A stretch of DNA of 64,000 nucleotides from Collinsella aerofaciens (lineage in GTDB: Bacteria; Actinomycetota; Coriobacteriia; Coriobacteriales; Coriobacteriaceae): contig NZ_JAQLDQ010000002.1 in NCBI RefSeq assembly GCF_028209395.1, positions 118,096 to 182,095 of the forward strand. The letters are read 5' to 3'. Every line of letters begins with the position of its first letter. Position 1 is the first letter of the stretch. Made by a program: the position numbers and the translations under genes. The notes under the pieces were generated by a model. That model saw only the letters and a program-made list of their open reading frames with translations. It was not told where the DNA came from and made no database searches. Shown in pieces: positions 9,695-25,163 of this stretch.

Positions 9695-10366
9695 TTAGAT
9701 TATTGATTGAGTGCGGGCGCCGAGGTGTTTCAGAACGCCTCGCCAGATCGGCACGGGCACGGCTGGCTCGGCGCAAGCCATGCCGTCGGCGTCGACGTCC
9801 TCGGCATTACCACCACCAAGTCGCTGCGCATGCTCAACCGAACAGCCCATACGAACGGCGCCTACGAGCTTGTCCATCGCTTCCGAAAACGGTCGCCGCA
9901 AGAGTCCCATGCGCGGTGAGTGACGAAGCGCCGCGAAGCCGCTGCCGGTACAGGCGACAACGCCGCCGCACCATGACAGCCCACGAAGGTCGCACGCCGC
10001 TCGCAGACGCACGACGAGCCCGTGTGCTCGCTCCAGGCCGCCGATGTCGGCCTGGACAACAACGTAGGCACGCGTCCCTGCGCCGCCAAAGCGGTCGAGC
10101 ACCTGCTCAATGGGCGCCATCGCTTCATCATTGGGTGCATCTTCAACGGCGAACACAATGCCATCGGCGGTACCGGCAACGCTGCCGGCATCATCCGCCT
10201 CCAAGTCGACTGGATGGGGGAGTGCGGTGCCGGAAATCTGTGCATAGGCGGCGATGGCATCCTGCAGGTCCCAGAGCAAAAACTCAAGATCGGCGCTCTT
10301 GGGAATACTGATATACGCAATGGTTTGCAGCGTTTTTGGTACATCGCCGCGTGCGGTCGTCTCCAT
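9695..10366 (-). CDS. hypothetical protein, alpha/beta type
   Basis: A 223-residue protein that I do not recognise. It alternates hydrophobic strands and amphipathic helices (TIAYISIP, GIVFAVED, YVVVQADIGG, WCGGVVACTGSG), so a Rossmann- or flavodoxin-like fold is possible. No catalytic motif is convincing. The minus-strand frame is preferred over long open frames in other phases because its composition and ribosome site (GAAAGAAGG before ATG 10366) fit real genes here. It is divergent from the aminotransferase, with 93 bases between, and converges on the glycosylase. Function unknown. Confidence 0.6.
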   Translation of the reverse strand: METTARGDVPKTLQTIAYISIPKSADLEFLLWDLQDAIAAYAQISGTALPHPVDLEADDAGSVAGTADGIVFAVEDAPNDEAMAPIEQVLDRFGGAGTRAYVVVQADIGGLERAHGLVVRLRAACDLRGLSWCGGVVACTGSGFAALRHSPRMGLLRRPFSEAMDKLVGAVRMGCSVEHAQRLGGGNAEDVDADGMACAEPAVPVPIWRGVLKHLGARTQSII

Positions 10367-10459
10367 GCCGCCTTCTTTCCGGTTGGTTTCCGTTTAGGTT
10401 ACACCGTCCGGCGGCGTCCCGCCGCGCTATCCTAGTGCAACCCTTACGAAAGGAACGTC

Positions 10460-11596
10460 ATGCGTCTGCCCATGAACACCTCGCTTGCCACGCTTAAGCC
10501 CTCCGGTATCCGCCGGATCAACGCGCTCGCCGCCCAGCATCCGGGGTGCATCGCGCTCGCGCTAGGTGAGCCCGATTTTCCCACGCCCGATGTGATTAGC
10601 GCCGAGGTGACTGCTTCGTTGGACCGCGGCGACACGCACTATCCGCCCAACAACGGTCGCCCCGCCCTGCGTGAGGCGTTATCTGCCTACATGGGGGACG
10701 CGGGCCTTATGTTTTCGGCCGACGAGGTCATCCTGACCGACGGCGCGACCGAGGCCCTGTCGGCAACATTTATGGCTATGCTCAACCCCGGCGACGAGGT
10801 CATTATTCCCACGCCGGCCTTTGGCCTGTACGAAAGCATCGTTGTGGCCAATCACGCCAAAGCGGTCTTTTTGGATACGGGGCCTGCGCAATTTCAGATT
10901 GACGAGGATGCGCTTCGCGCCTGTGTGACCCCGGCGACCAAGGCCATCGTTATCTGCTCGCCCAACAATCCCACGGGCTGCATTCTCAACGCGGCATCGC
11001 TCAACGCCGTGGCGCGCGTAGCGGAGCAGTCGGGCATCTACGTGGTCTGCGACGACGTGTACAACCGTTTGGTCTATGTGGATGGTTACGAGCGCTTTGC
11101 CCAGCGACACCCGGAGCTGCGCGAGCAGACGGTGATCATCGAGAGCTTCTCCAAGCCCTGGGCCATGACCGGCTGGCGCCTGGGCTGGCTCGCAGCAGCG
11201 GCACCCGTCATCGCCGAGATCGCAAAAGCTCACCAATACCTAGTATCGAGCGCCGTCTCCTTCGAGATGGACGCCGCAGCTCGAGCCCTGACCGTCGACC
11301 CAACCCCCATGCTCAAAGTCTACCGAGCCCGCCGCGAACGCGTACTCGCAGCCTTATACGCCATGGGCCTCGACGTAGTAGAGCCCGCAGGAGCCTTCTA
11401 TACCTTCCCGAGCATCAAACAATTCGGCCTGACAAGCGAAGACTTCTGCATCAAAGCCATCAAAGAGGCCAACGTAGCCCTAGTCCCGGGCGACTGCTTC
11501 GGCACCGAAGGCCACGTCCGCCTCAGCTATTGCGTTTCCGATAAAGACCTGGACGAAGGCCTCCGCCGCCTGTCCACCTTCCTTTCAACCCTGTAG
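10460..11596 (+). CDS. class I/II pyridoxal-phosphate aminotransferase
   Basis: A PLP-dependent transaminase of the AspC/PatA fold type I group, 378 residues. The PLP lysine is in SFSKPWAMTGWR, the phosphate-binding Asp/Tyr region in CDDVYNRLVY, and the substrate-carboxylate Arg in HVRLSYCVS near the C terminus. Substrate (aspartate, aromatic or N-acyl-diaminopimelate) is undecided. The start follows GAAAGGAAC. The second half of the gene (from about 11215) shifts to C- and A-ending codons and is poor in G compared with the first half, which is odd (see findings). It lies just left of the 200-bp palindrome that precedes rplJ. Confidence 0.85.
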   Translation: MRLPMNTSLATLKPSGIRRINALAAQHPGCIALALGEPDFPTPDVISAEVTASLDRGDTHYPPNNGRPALREALSAYMGDAGLMFSADEVILTDGATEALSATFMAMLNPGDEVIIPTPAFGLYESIVVANHAKAVFLDTGPAQFQIDEDALRACVTPATKAIVICSPNNPTGCILNAASLNAVARVAEQSGIYVVCDDVYNRLVYVDGYERFAQRHPELREQTVIIESFSKPWAMTGWRLGWLAAAAPVIAEIAKAHQYLVSSAVSFEMDAAARALTVDPTPMLKVYRARRERVLAALYAMGLDVVEPAGAFYTFPSIKQFGLTSEDFCIKAIKEANVALVPGDCFGTEGHVRLSYCVSDKDLDEGLRRLSTFLSTL

Positions 11597-11656
11597 CCCA
11601 ACGGGACCCAACCCATCAGCCCACCGACCTAAGGGTTATGCGTGGGGCGCGCCGGC

Positions 11657-11858
11657 CAACGGGCACGAGGATTCGCAACAAAGGCAACGTAGCTCCGGTC
11701 GGGAGGGGCAGGGCGAGTTTTCCGTAGATTCCGCACGAGCCGAAGGCCACTTAATGTGGCCTTCGTGCGAGCCCAGGACTTGACCGAGCGGAAAACTCGC
11801 CCTGCCCCTCCCGACCGGAGCGTATGCAGGGTTTGTGTGCGAATCCTCGTGCCCGTTG
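11657..11858. repeat. long nested palindrome with shared core (copy 1)
   Basis: A 200-bp imperfect inverted repeat between the aminotransferase and rplJ. Outer arms 11657-11677 pair with 11838-11858. A perfect 33-bp GC-rich arm 11692-11724 pairs with 11789-11821. The centre is a 9-bp stem (GAAGGCCAC / GTGGCCTTC) around TTAAT at 11751-11755. The core motif TTCCGCACG ... CACTTAATGTG ... AGGACT recurs at 41681-41732. No T-run follows, so it is not an ordinary terminator. The right edge touches the -35 of the rplJ promoter. Confidence 0.85.
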
Positions 11859-11884
11859 ACCGACGCCGGGGTCCCCGCCATAAT
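11856..11884 (+). promoter_or_regulatory. candidate rplJ promoter
   Basis: TTGACC (11856-11861) and CATAAT (11879-11884) are separated by 17 bases. It lies directly before the L10 leader and about 220 bases before rplJ. The -35 overlaps the outer tip of the palindrome. Confidence 0.6.
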
Positions 11885-11909
11885 ACTTTCGGTTCACGCA
11901 CGAATCCGC

Positions 11910-11975
11910 TGCCAGAGACAGCCGGTGCAAACGGGCATCGCCCGCGAGCTTAATGGGACTTCCCGCCAGCCGAGG
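11910..11975 (+). ncRNA. ribosomal L10 leader
   Basis: The transcribed leader contains the segments CCAGAGACAGCCGGTGC and TTAATGGGACTTCCCGCC. In my reading these match the conserved parts of the bacterial L10 leader (Rfam L10_leader). In other bacteria L10(L12)4 binds this RNA and represses rplJ-rplL. Together with the attenuator at 11999 it implies feedback by transcription termination. Confidence 0.75.
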
Positions 11976-11998
11976 TGGTCGAGTAGATATGTCTTCTC

Positions 11999-12035
11999 GC
12001 CCCCGTCGCTCATGCAGCGCGGGGGCTTTCTTTTT
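11999..12035 (+). terminator. attenuator in the rplJ leader
   Basis: GCCCCCG pairs with CGGGGGC around an inner GCTGCATGAGC-like stem and is followed by TTTCTTTTT. It is a strong intrinsic terminator inside the leader, between the L10-binding site and the rplJ ribosome site, and so is most simply a regulated attenuator. Confidence 0.75.
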
Positions 12036-12100
12036 GGACATGCCCCCGTCACGTCCTTGTGGCGGACCGTGCCCGGAAAGAATTCGAGGAGGTGTAATTC

Positions 12101-12622
12101 ATGCCCCAGCAGTACAAAATCGACAAGGTTGCAGAGATCGAGTCCCGTATCGCCGAGAACGCCGGTCTGTTCGTCGTCAACTACAACGGTCTGACGGTTA
12201 AGCAGGCTCAGGAGCTGCGTCATCAGCTTCGCGAGTGCGGCGCCGAGATGAAGGTCTACAAGAACAACCTGGTCAAGATCGCTCTCAAGAACCAGGAGCA
12301 GCCCGAGATCGACGAGATCCTCGCGGGCCCCGTCGCTTATGTGTTCTACGAGACCGAGCCGGTCGAGGCCGCTAAGGCCCTTAAGGACTTCTCCGCTAAG
12401 TCCAAGGGCGTCCTTGAGATCAAGGGCGGTATCTCCGACGGCAAGGCCGTTTCCGCTGATGATGTTAAGGCTATCGCCGAGCTGCCCACCAAGGATCAGC
12501 TTCTCGGCCAGATCGCCGGCCTCATCTCCGGTTTCGCTCGCGACATCGCTGTCTGCGTCAACGGCGTTTCCTCTGGTCTCGCTCGTTCGATCCAGCAGGT
12601 CTCCGAGCAGAAGGCAGCCTAG
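12101..12622 (+). CDS. rplJ: ribosomal protein L10 (uL10)
   Basis: Stalk base protein that anchors L7/L12 dimers to 23S rRNA and recruits translation factors. At 173 residues it has the usual bacterial length. The N-terminal RNA-binding region (KVAEIESRIAENAGLFVVNY, KVYKNNLVKIAL) is followed by a helical tail that binds L12. ATG 12101 follows GAGGAGGTG. It is first in the rplJ-rplL operon behind a leader and attenuator. Confidence 0.97.
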   Translation: MPQQYKIDKVAEIESRIAENAGLFVVNYNGLTVKQAQELRHQLRECGAEMKVYKNNLVKIALKNQEQPEIDEILAGPVAYVFYETEPVEAAKALKDFSAKSKGVLEIKGGISDGKAVSADDVKAIAELPTKDQLLGQIAGLISGFARDIAVCVNGVSSGLARSIQQVSEQKAA

Positions 12623-12724
12623 TTGCTGTTTTCACCCGCGGCGGCAACGCCGCACCCCTGGCGCATTCGCGCCGTGTTTTAACTGATCTCCGTGCATCCG
12701 CACGGAAACCGAAAGGACTTAGAA

Positions 12725-13102
12725 ATGGCTAAGCTTACCACCGATGAGATCATCGATGCTCTTAAGGAAATGACCCTTCTCGAGGCTTCCGAGCTCGTTA
12801 AGGCTATCGAGGACACCTTCGGCGTTTCCGCCGCTGCTCCTGCCGCTGTTGTCGCCGCTCCCGCTGCTGGCGCTGCTGAGGCCGAGGAGAAGACCGAGTT
12901 TGACGTCGTGCTCGAGGGCTTCGGCGACAACAAGATCCAGGTCATCAAGGCCGTCCGTGAGCTCACCAACCTTGGCCTGAAGGAGGCCAAGGAGGTCGTC
13001 GAGGGCGCTCCCAAGGCTGTTCTCGAGGGTGCCAAGAAGGAGGACGCCGAGGCTGCCAAGGAGAAGCTCGAGGCTGCTGGCGCTGCTGTCACCCTCAAGT
13101 AA
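12725..13102 (+). CDS. rplL: ribosomal protein L7/L12 (bL12)
   Basis: Mobile stalk protein that activates factor GTPases. Residues 1-30 form the dimerisation helix ([21 protein letters not shown]), an Ala-rich hinge follows ([17 protein letters not shown]), and the C-terminal domain ends in [14 protein letters not shown]. It is 125 residues from ATG 12725, chosen because AAAGGACTT lies upstream. It ends the operon at the terminator 13130. Confidence 0.97.
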   Translation: MAKLTTDEIIDALKEMTLLEASELVKAIEDTFGVSAAAPAAVVAAPAAGAAEAEEKTEFDVVLEGFGDNKIQVIKAVRELTNLGLKEAKEVVEGAPKAVLEGAKKEDAEAAKEKLEAAGAAVTLK

Positions 13103-13129
13103 TCAGGCTTTCTCGCCAGATTTCTTTGC

Positions 13130-13164
13130 AGACGGGGTTCGCATTGCGAGCCCCGTCTTTTTTG
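13130..13164 (+). terminator. rplJL operon terminator
   Basis: AGACGGGG pairs with CCCCGTCT around TCGCATTGCGA and is followed by six or more T. A classic intrinsic terminator. Confidence 0.9.
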
Positions 13165-13241
13165 TTTTTCGGTCCCTCGGCATCGGTTGCTCAAACTGCC
13201 ATGTTCTGTGATTTGCGTCGTATCGGGTGCCCTGCCGTTGG

Positions 13242-13320
13242 GCAATAAAATTGCACCATTCGAGCAATAATTTGCGTTGACCTGCTGAAGAATTGTCTCT
13301 GCCTTGTAGCGACATATAGT
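13242..13320 (+). promoter_or_regulatory. galU upstream region: repeated GCAATA boxes and candidate promoter
   Basis: The 314 bases between rplL and galU hold no gene. Two similar palindromic boxes, GCAATAAAATTGC (13242-13254) and GCAATAATTTGC (13264-13275), lie 22 bases apart. Downstream, TTGTCT (13293-13298) and TATAGT (13315-13320) are spaced by 16 bases and could be the promoter. The boxes may be an operator, without a known regulator. Confidence 0.35.
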
Positions 13321-13416
13321 TCCAGCGGTAAGATGCTTGGGTATCGCAATTTGGTCTGCGGCTGTGTGCCGCACGCATGGGGCGCTTTTGCGCCTGCGAA
13401 AGGATCTTTGAATAAC

Positions 13417-14325
13417 ATGAAGGCAATCATCCCCGCCGCCGGTCTTGGCACGCGTTTTCTGCCTGGCACCAAGTGCACGCCCAAAGAGATGCTGCCGGTG
13501 CTCGACAAGCCCGTCATTCAGTACGTCGTCGAGGAGGCGCTCGAGCCCGAGGAGGTCGACGATGCCATCATCGTTACTTCTCCCGGTAAGCCCGAGCTAC
13601 TGAACTACTTCCAGCCCGACCGTTCGCTCGAGAACCTGCTGCGCGAGCGCGGCAAGAACGCCTATGCCGATGCTGTCGCCCACGCTGGCGGTATGCCGGT
13701 CGACTTCCGTTATCAGTACGAGCCCAAGGGCCTCGGCCATGCTATTCGCTCTGCTGCCGACGCCGTGGCAGGGGAGAACTTCCTGGTTCTTCTGGGCGAC
13801 TACGTTGTGCCTAACCGCGATATCTGCGACAAGATGCTCGCCGTTTCCAAGGAGCACGGTGGCGCTTCGGTTATCGCCGTCGCTGCTTGCTCGCCCGAGG
13901 AAGTCAGCCGCTACGGTGTTATCGCCGGCGAGCGCGTCGGTTCGCTCGAGGGCGCCGAGGACGTTGCCGATGCCGAGCCGGGCGCTGTTTGGCGTATCGG
14001 CGGTCTGGTTGAGAAGCCCGCTCCCGAGGCTGCTCCGTCCAACCTGTACATCGTCGGTCGCTACCTGCTGAGCCCGCTGGTCATGGACCTGCTGGCAGAT
14101 CAGCAGGCCGGCAAGGGCGGCGAGATCCAGCTCACCGACGCCATGGCCCGTTCGCTCGACCGCGAGGCCATGTATGCCGTCGTCATCGACCCGCTGTCGG
14201 GCTACGACACCGGCACTCCCTCTGGCTGGATGGCCACCAACGCCCTCATGGCTGCAAGCGACCCCCGCTTTGCCGATGCCTTCTGGGACGCTATCGACGA
14301 GCGCGGCGGATTGATGCGCAAGTAA
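13417..14325 (+). CDS. galU: UTP-glucose-1-phosphate uridylyltransferase
   Basis: Makes UDP-glucose from UTP and glucose-1-phosphate for the Leloir pathway and glycolipid or capsule synthesis. It is 302 residues from ATG 13417, equal to E. coli GalU. The nucleotide-binding loop is AGLGTRFLPGTKCTPKEMLP, and DKPVIQYVVEEA and LGDYV follow as expected. A TTG nine bases upstream is closer to AAGGA but would add only three residues. It is monocistronic and ended by a TTCG-loop terminator. Confidence 0.95.
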   Translation: MKAIIPAAGLGTRFLPGTKCTPKEMLPVLDKPVIQYVVEEALEPEEVDDAIIVTSPGKPELLNYFQPDRSLENLLRERGKNAYADAVAHAGGMPVDFRYQYEPKGLGHAIRSAADAVAGENFLVLLGDYVVPNRDICDKMLAVSKEHGGASVIAVAACSPEEVSRYGVIAGERVGSLEGAEDVADAEPGAVWRIGGLVEKPAPEAAPSNLYIVGRYLLSPLVMDLLADQQAGKGGEIQLTDAMARSLDREAMYAVVIDPLSGYDTGTPSGWMATNALMAASDPRFADAFWDAIDERGGLMRK

Positions 14326-14349
14326 GCCTTCGGGCATCGACATTTACGG

Positions 14350-14378
14350 GCGCGGACTTCGGTTCGCGCGCGTTTTTT
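14350..14378 (+). terminator. galU terminator
   Basis: GCGCGGAC pairs with GTTCGCGC across a TTCG tetraloop and is followed by six T. Confidence 0.85.
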
Positions 14379-14403
14379 ATAAGAGCTGCGATTGCCGGCT
14401 CTC

Positions 14404-14426
14404 TGTTCACAGAAAATATATGAACA
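14404..14426. promoter_or_regulatory. inverted repeat upstream of rpoB
   Basis: TGTTCA and TGAACA are separated by 11 AT-rich bases, about two helical turns centre to centre. It lies roughly 110 bases before the candidate rpoB promoter, in otherwise unassigned sequence. It could be a protein-binding site; nothing identifies the protein. Confidence 0.3.
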
Positions 14427-14511
14427 GATGTTCGATACACATATATCTACCTGCGTGTTTTCTGTCGAAAAACTTTGCTACTCCAAAAACTCAATCGCGT
14501 CAAGGCTTTTC

Positions 14512-14539
14512 TTGCCCAACGGTCGGTACCTGATAAACT
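14512..14539 (+). promoter_or_regulatory. candidate rpoBC promoter
   Basis: TTGCCC (14512-14517) and TAAACT (14534-14539) are spaced by 16 bases, about 75 bases before rpoB. The terminator after galU makes a separate promoter here necessary. Confidence 0.45.
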
Positions 14540-14612
14540 ATTAGGTTGCGATAACTGGCGAAGCTATGCCTCGCCAACCCACCGAGCATTTCCGTGAAGG
14601 AGGAAAAACCTG

Positions 14613-18104
<3,492 letters not shown>

Positions 18105-18110
18105 TTGACT

Positions 18111-22589
<4,479 letters not shown>

Positions 22590-22595
22590 CTAGTT

Positions 22596-22619
22596 CCGCC
22601 GTTCTAACGAACGGCGGAG
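22596..22619 (+). terminator. first hairpin after rpoC
   Basis: TCCGCCGTTC pairs with GAACGGCGGA around TAAC, seven bases after the rpoC stop. There is no strong T-run, so it may protect the 3' end or act together with the next structure. Confidence 0.6.
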
Positions 22620-22633
22620 ATTTCCGTCGCTGC

Positions 22634-22733
22634 GCGGCCCCCAGAGCTACAATCTGTCATTCAAAAGGCAGGGCATGACCAAAAGGTCAATGCCCTGCCT
22701 TTTTCATGCCACCTTGTACGCTCTGGGGGCCGC
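22634..22733. terminator. nested palindrome with terminator at the end of rpoBC
   Basis: An outer perfect 14-bp arm, GCGGCCCCCAGAGC (22634-22647), pairs with 22720-22733. Inside it lies a second hairpin, AAAAGGCAGGGCA with TGCCCTGCCTTTT (22663-22703), bounded by A and T runs. The inner part is a bidirectional intrinsic terminator. The outer arm is extra and resembles the design of the palindromes at 11657 and 41643, though the core differs. Confidence 0.75.
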
Positions 22734-22776
22734 TCGCTTGCGTATGCTCAACTTGTTGCGTTCCGTTGGTCACTTG

Positions 22777-22807
22777 CAAAAAAGGACAGGTTTATTTTGG
22801 TAGTTTT
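22777..22807 (+). repeat. dispersed repeat containing GGACAGGTTTATTTTGG (copy 1)
   Basis: About 31 bases that recur, with a few changes, on the opposite strand at 59988-60020. The shared centre is GGACAGGTTTATTTTGG. In the 308-base gene-free stretch before the sigma factor it lies between the rpoC terminator and the candidate ECF promoter. Confidence 0.7.
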
Positions 22808-22821
22808 TCCTGCTTGAATTT

Positions 22822-22849
22822 GAAACATTCCGTTTGGTCAAAGCGTATC
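22822..22849 (+). promoter_or_regulatory. candidate ECF-type autoregulatory promoter
   Basis: GAAAC (22822-22826) and CGTATC (22844-22849) are separated by 17 bases. This resembles the GAAC / CGT signature of promoters read by ECF sigma factors. It lies 50 bases before the sigma gene, where autoregulation is usual. Confidence 0.45.
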
Positions 22850-22897
22850 TATGGTGAGGGCCCCATCAAGAACCATCAGTGTCACCGGGAGGTGATT

Positions 22898-23416
22898 ATG
22901 GAAGAACAAGCTTTTAGACAGGCGGTCGAAGACCACCGGGATGTCGTGTTTCGGATCGCATTGACGTATCTGCGTGATCGCGCTGACGCCGACGATGTCG
23001 CTCAAGACGTCTTTCTTAAGTTGCTCAAAAGCGACGCGCAATTTGAAAACTGGGAGCATCTTCGTCGATGGCTTATCCGGGTCACGATCAATGAATGTAA
23101 ATCTCTCTTTCGAAAGCCGTGGAGGCGCGTGGAGGATATTGAGAATCTGGCCGATTCGCTTTCGACGGCGCAGGAGGAGACCAAGGCGGTCCTGTCAGAC
23201 GTTATGCGACTTCCGGAGCGATTCCGTATTCCTATCGTGCTCTATTACTATCTGGGCTTCTCGACTTCAGAAATTGCCGAGTTACTGCATGTGCCAGCCG
23301 CGACCGTTCGAACGCGTTTAGCTCGCGGCAGATCGAAGCTCAAGTTCATCCTAGAGGAGGGCGACCGTGAAATCCAACCAGATCAAGCAGGCCTTCGAGT
23401 CCGTCCAAGCCGATAG
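22898..23416 (+). CDS. ECF-family RNA polymerase sigma factor
   Basis: A 172-residue alternative sigma factor. Region 2 reads VFRIALTYLRDRADADDVAQDVFLKLL with the typical DADDVAQD, and region 4 reads LPERFRIPIVLYYYLGFSTSEIAELL followed by AATVRTRLARGRSKL. Regions 1 and 3 are absent, as in the ECF group. ATG 22898 follows GGGAGGTG. Its last 50 bases overlap the next gene, so the two are translationally coupled. The next product is a one-helix membrane protein of anti-sigma type. The inducing signal is unknown. Confidence 0.88.
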   Translation: MEEQAFRQAVEDHRDVVFRIALTYLRDRADADDVAQDVFLKLLKSDAQFENWEHLRRWLIRVTINECKSLFRKPWRRVEDIENLADSLSTAQEETKAVLSDVMRLPERFRIPIVLYYYLGFSTSEIAELLHVPAATVRTRLARGRSKLKFILEEGDREIQPDQAGLRVRPSR

Positions 23417-24443
23417 CGATCTTGCTGACCGTGTTCTTTATGCCGCTGCTGGCGAGCCGCTTCGCCGAAAGGGTCACGCGAAGCCTCTGTATGTTGCCGT
23501 AATCGGATGTCTTGCCGGAGTGCTGGCGACCGGAGGGGTCGCCTACGCTGTTGTCAATTCCAGTTATTTTGCCTCTGCCTGGGGAAACCATGGCAACGGA
23601 GAGTCCGTTACCTGGACAAATGGCGGCTCGTCGGGGACGAAATATACCTACACCAGAGAGTTTGGTGATGGTATCGCGCCCCAAAGCCTGGAGGGTGCAG
23701 TCCAGAAGGTCAATCTGTCCGTCGAGGGCAACGGCTATACGCTCGACATTCATGAGATGGCAATCGACGAGAACGGTTGCGGTGCTGTGACGTTTACATT
23801 GTCCAATCCGAATGGCGTTAACTACTACAAGCCGGCGGCAGAGCTTGGCGAACTTGTTCTCTATGGTGAAGAAGAAGGGGGCGTCAGTACACCCAGCATG
23901 AACTTCGGCGAGGAATGGGCTGATACACGCTGCACCATTGATAAAGACACATCAAGCGACACGGTCACTAACGGCACGATGTACTTTGCATCTTGGAATC
24001 GCGATCGAGATTTACGACATGCGGTCACCTGGAATATCAGTTGGACGGAGGGCAAAGGTGAGGATGCGAAGGTGATCGAGGTATCGACGCCAGAGTTTAA
24101 CGTCGGAGCGCACGTCGATACAAAGGAGCTCCGCTCCGACGACTCGCCTCTCGAGATCAGCCCGTTTTCCATCCAGACGCACATCGATGATCTGGGCTAT
24201 GAAGCAGTTGATCATAAACTGACCGTCAGCTACAAGGATGGATCGGAGCAGATTATCGAAGATGACGACGCAGGGGCGTACAATTTCTATGTTTCGATGG
24301 CGCGCAATAGCGGAGAGAACATCTGGGTTCCGACAAAACTGATCAATGTCGATCAAGTGGTCTCGGTGACCCTCGAGGGCACGAGATGCACATCAACAGG
24401 AGAGACCGAAACAGAAGTACCCTTTACCATCGTCTATTCGTAA
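23367..24443 (+). CDS. probable membrane anti-sigma factor with extracytoplasmic domain
   Basis: A 358-residue protein whose gene overlaps the ECF sigma gene. Residues 1-38 are cytoplasmic (FESVQADSDLADRVL...), residues about 41-63 form one membrane helix (LYVAVIGCLAGVLATGGVAYAVV), and the remaining 290 residues lie outside. The outer part begins with a Gly/Ser-rich link and looks beta-rich, similar in layout to DUF4179-type proteins found beside ECF factors. The short cytoplasmic part would hold the sigma factor at the membrane. GTG 23367 has GAGGAGGG upstream. The assignment rests on layout and neighbourhood, not on a recognised anti-sigma motif. Confidence 0.65.
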   Translation: MKSNQIKQAFESVQADSDLADRVLYAAAGEPLRRKGHAKPLYVAVIGCLAGVLATGGVAYAVVNSSYFASAWGNHGNGESVTWTNGGSSGTKYTYTREFGDGIAPQSLEGAVQKVNLSVEGNGYTLDIHEMAIDENGCGAVTFTLSNPNGVNYYKPAAELGELVLYGEEEGGVSTPSMNFGEEWADTRCTIDKDTSSDTVTNGTMYFASWNRDRDLRHAVTWNISWTEGKGEDAKVIEVSTPEFNVGAHVDTKELRSDDSPLEISPFSIQTHIDDLGYEAVDHKLTVSYKDGSEQIIEDDDAGAYNFYVSMARNSGENIWVPTKLINVDQVVSVTLEGTRCTSTGETETEVPFTIVYS

Positions 24444-24449
24444 GGTCTA

Positions 24450-24483
24450 GGCCGCTTCCTGCTAGAGGAAGCGGCCATTTTTG
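24450..24483 (+). terminator. terminator of the sigma / anti-sigma operon
   Basis: GGCCGCTTCCT pairs with AGGAAGCGGCC around a short loop, followed by ATTTTT. Confidence 0.85.
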
Positions 24484-24590
24484 CGTTACATGGACGGCTG
24501 GAATGGGCACTTGCGCACAGGCGGGGATTCCTTTTATGGAGGCTTTGCGGAAATATGGCTATTTTGGGATACGCCCGGCGGCGTGGTCTG

Positions 24591-24619
24591 TTGACGGCAC
24601 AGCTAACGGCACGTATCCT
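24591..24619 (+). promoter_or_regulatory. promoter of the rpsL-rpsG-fusA-rpsJ operon
   Basis: TTGACG (24591-24596) and TATCCT (24614-24619) are spaced by exactly 17 bases, about 95 bases before rpsL and after the terminator of the previous operon. Confidence 0.7.
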
Positions 24620-24712
24620 ATCGAACTGCGTGTTTCGTAGGGGGATGCTGACCCCTCGATTCAAGCCGTTGCACTTTACAGAAAGCTGGAATCATTCGAG
24701 AAGGAGTACGCT

Positions 24713-25090
24713 TTGCCTACTATTAACCAGCTGGTTCGCCAGGGCCGTCGTTCCGTGCCCAAGAAGTCCAAGAACGCTGCTCTGCAGCACAACTCCCAGA
24801 AGCGCGGCGTGTGCACCCGCGTCTTCACCACGAGCCCCAAGAAGCCGAACTCGGCTCTTCGTAAGGTTGCCCGTGTTCGCCTCGTCAACGGCATCGAAGT
24901 TACTGCTTACATCCCGGGTGAGGGCCACAACCTGCAGGAGCACTCCATCGTGCTCGTCCGCGGCGGTCGTGTCCGTGACCTCCCTGGTGTCCGTTATCAC
25001 GTCATCCGTGGCGCCTACGACGCTGCTCCGGTCCAGAACCGTATGCAGGCCCGTTCCAAGTACGGTGCTAAGCGCCCCAAGGCTAAATAA
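24713..25090 (+). CDS. rpsL: ribosomal protein S12 (uS12)
   Basis: Decoding-centre protein of the small subunit, 125 residues. The conserved segments [19 protein letters not shown] and [11 protein letters not shown] are present. Lysines in TSPKKPNS and near [14 protein letters not shown] are the classical streptomycin-resistance positions and look wild type. It uses a TTG start at 24713, supported by AAGGAG and by alignment of [10 protein letters not shown] with other S12 proteins. First gene of the str operon. Confidence 0.97.
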   Translation: MPTINQLVRQGRRSVPKKSKNAALQHNSQKRGVCTRVFTTSPKKPNSALRKVARVRLVNGIEVTAYIPGEGHNLQEHSIVLVRGGRVRDLPGVRYHVIRGAYDAAPVQNRMQARSKYGAKRPKAK

Positions 25091-25163
25091 GCCAGATAAC
25101 GTTTTGATACTTTCGCCGTGCGCCGCCTAAGCGCCGCACGGTAGACACTTAAGGAGATTTCAC

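Noticed and set aside
9703..10311. Plus-strand reading frame rich in Arg opposite the gene at 9695-10366
   Set aside because: The Arg/Pro-rich composition is typical of a wrong frame in GC-rich DNA; the minus-strand frame has normal composition and a start signal.
11657..11858. Palindrome as an integron attC site
   Set aside because: CAAC/GTTG at the tips recalls attC cores, but the RYYYAAC and GTTRRRY consensus fails and no integrase or cassette is near.
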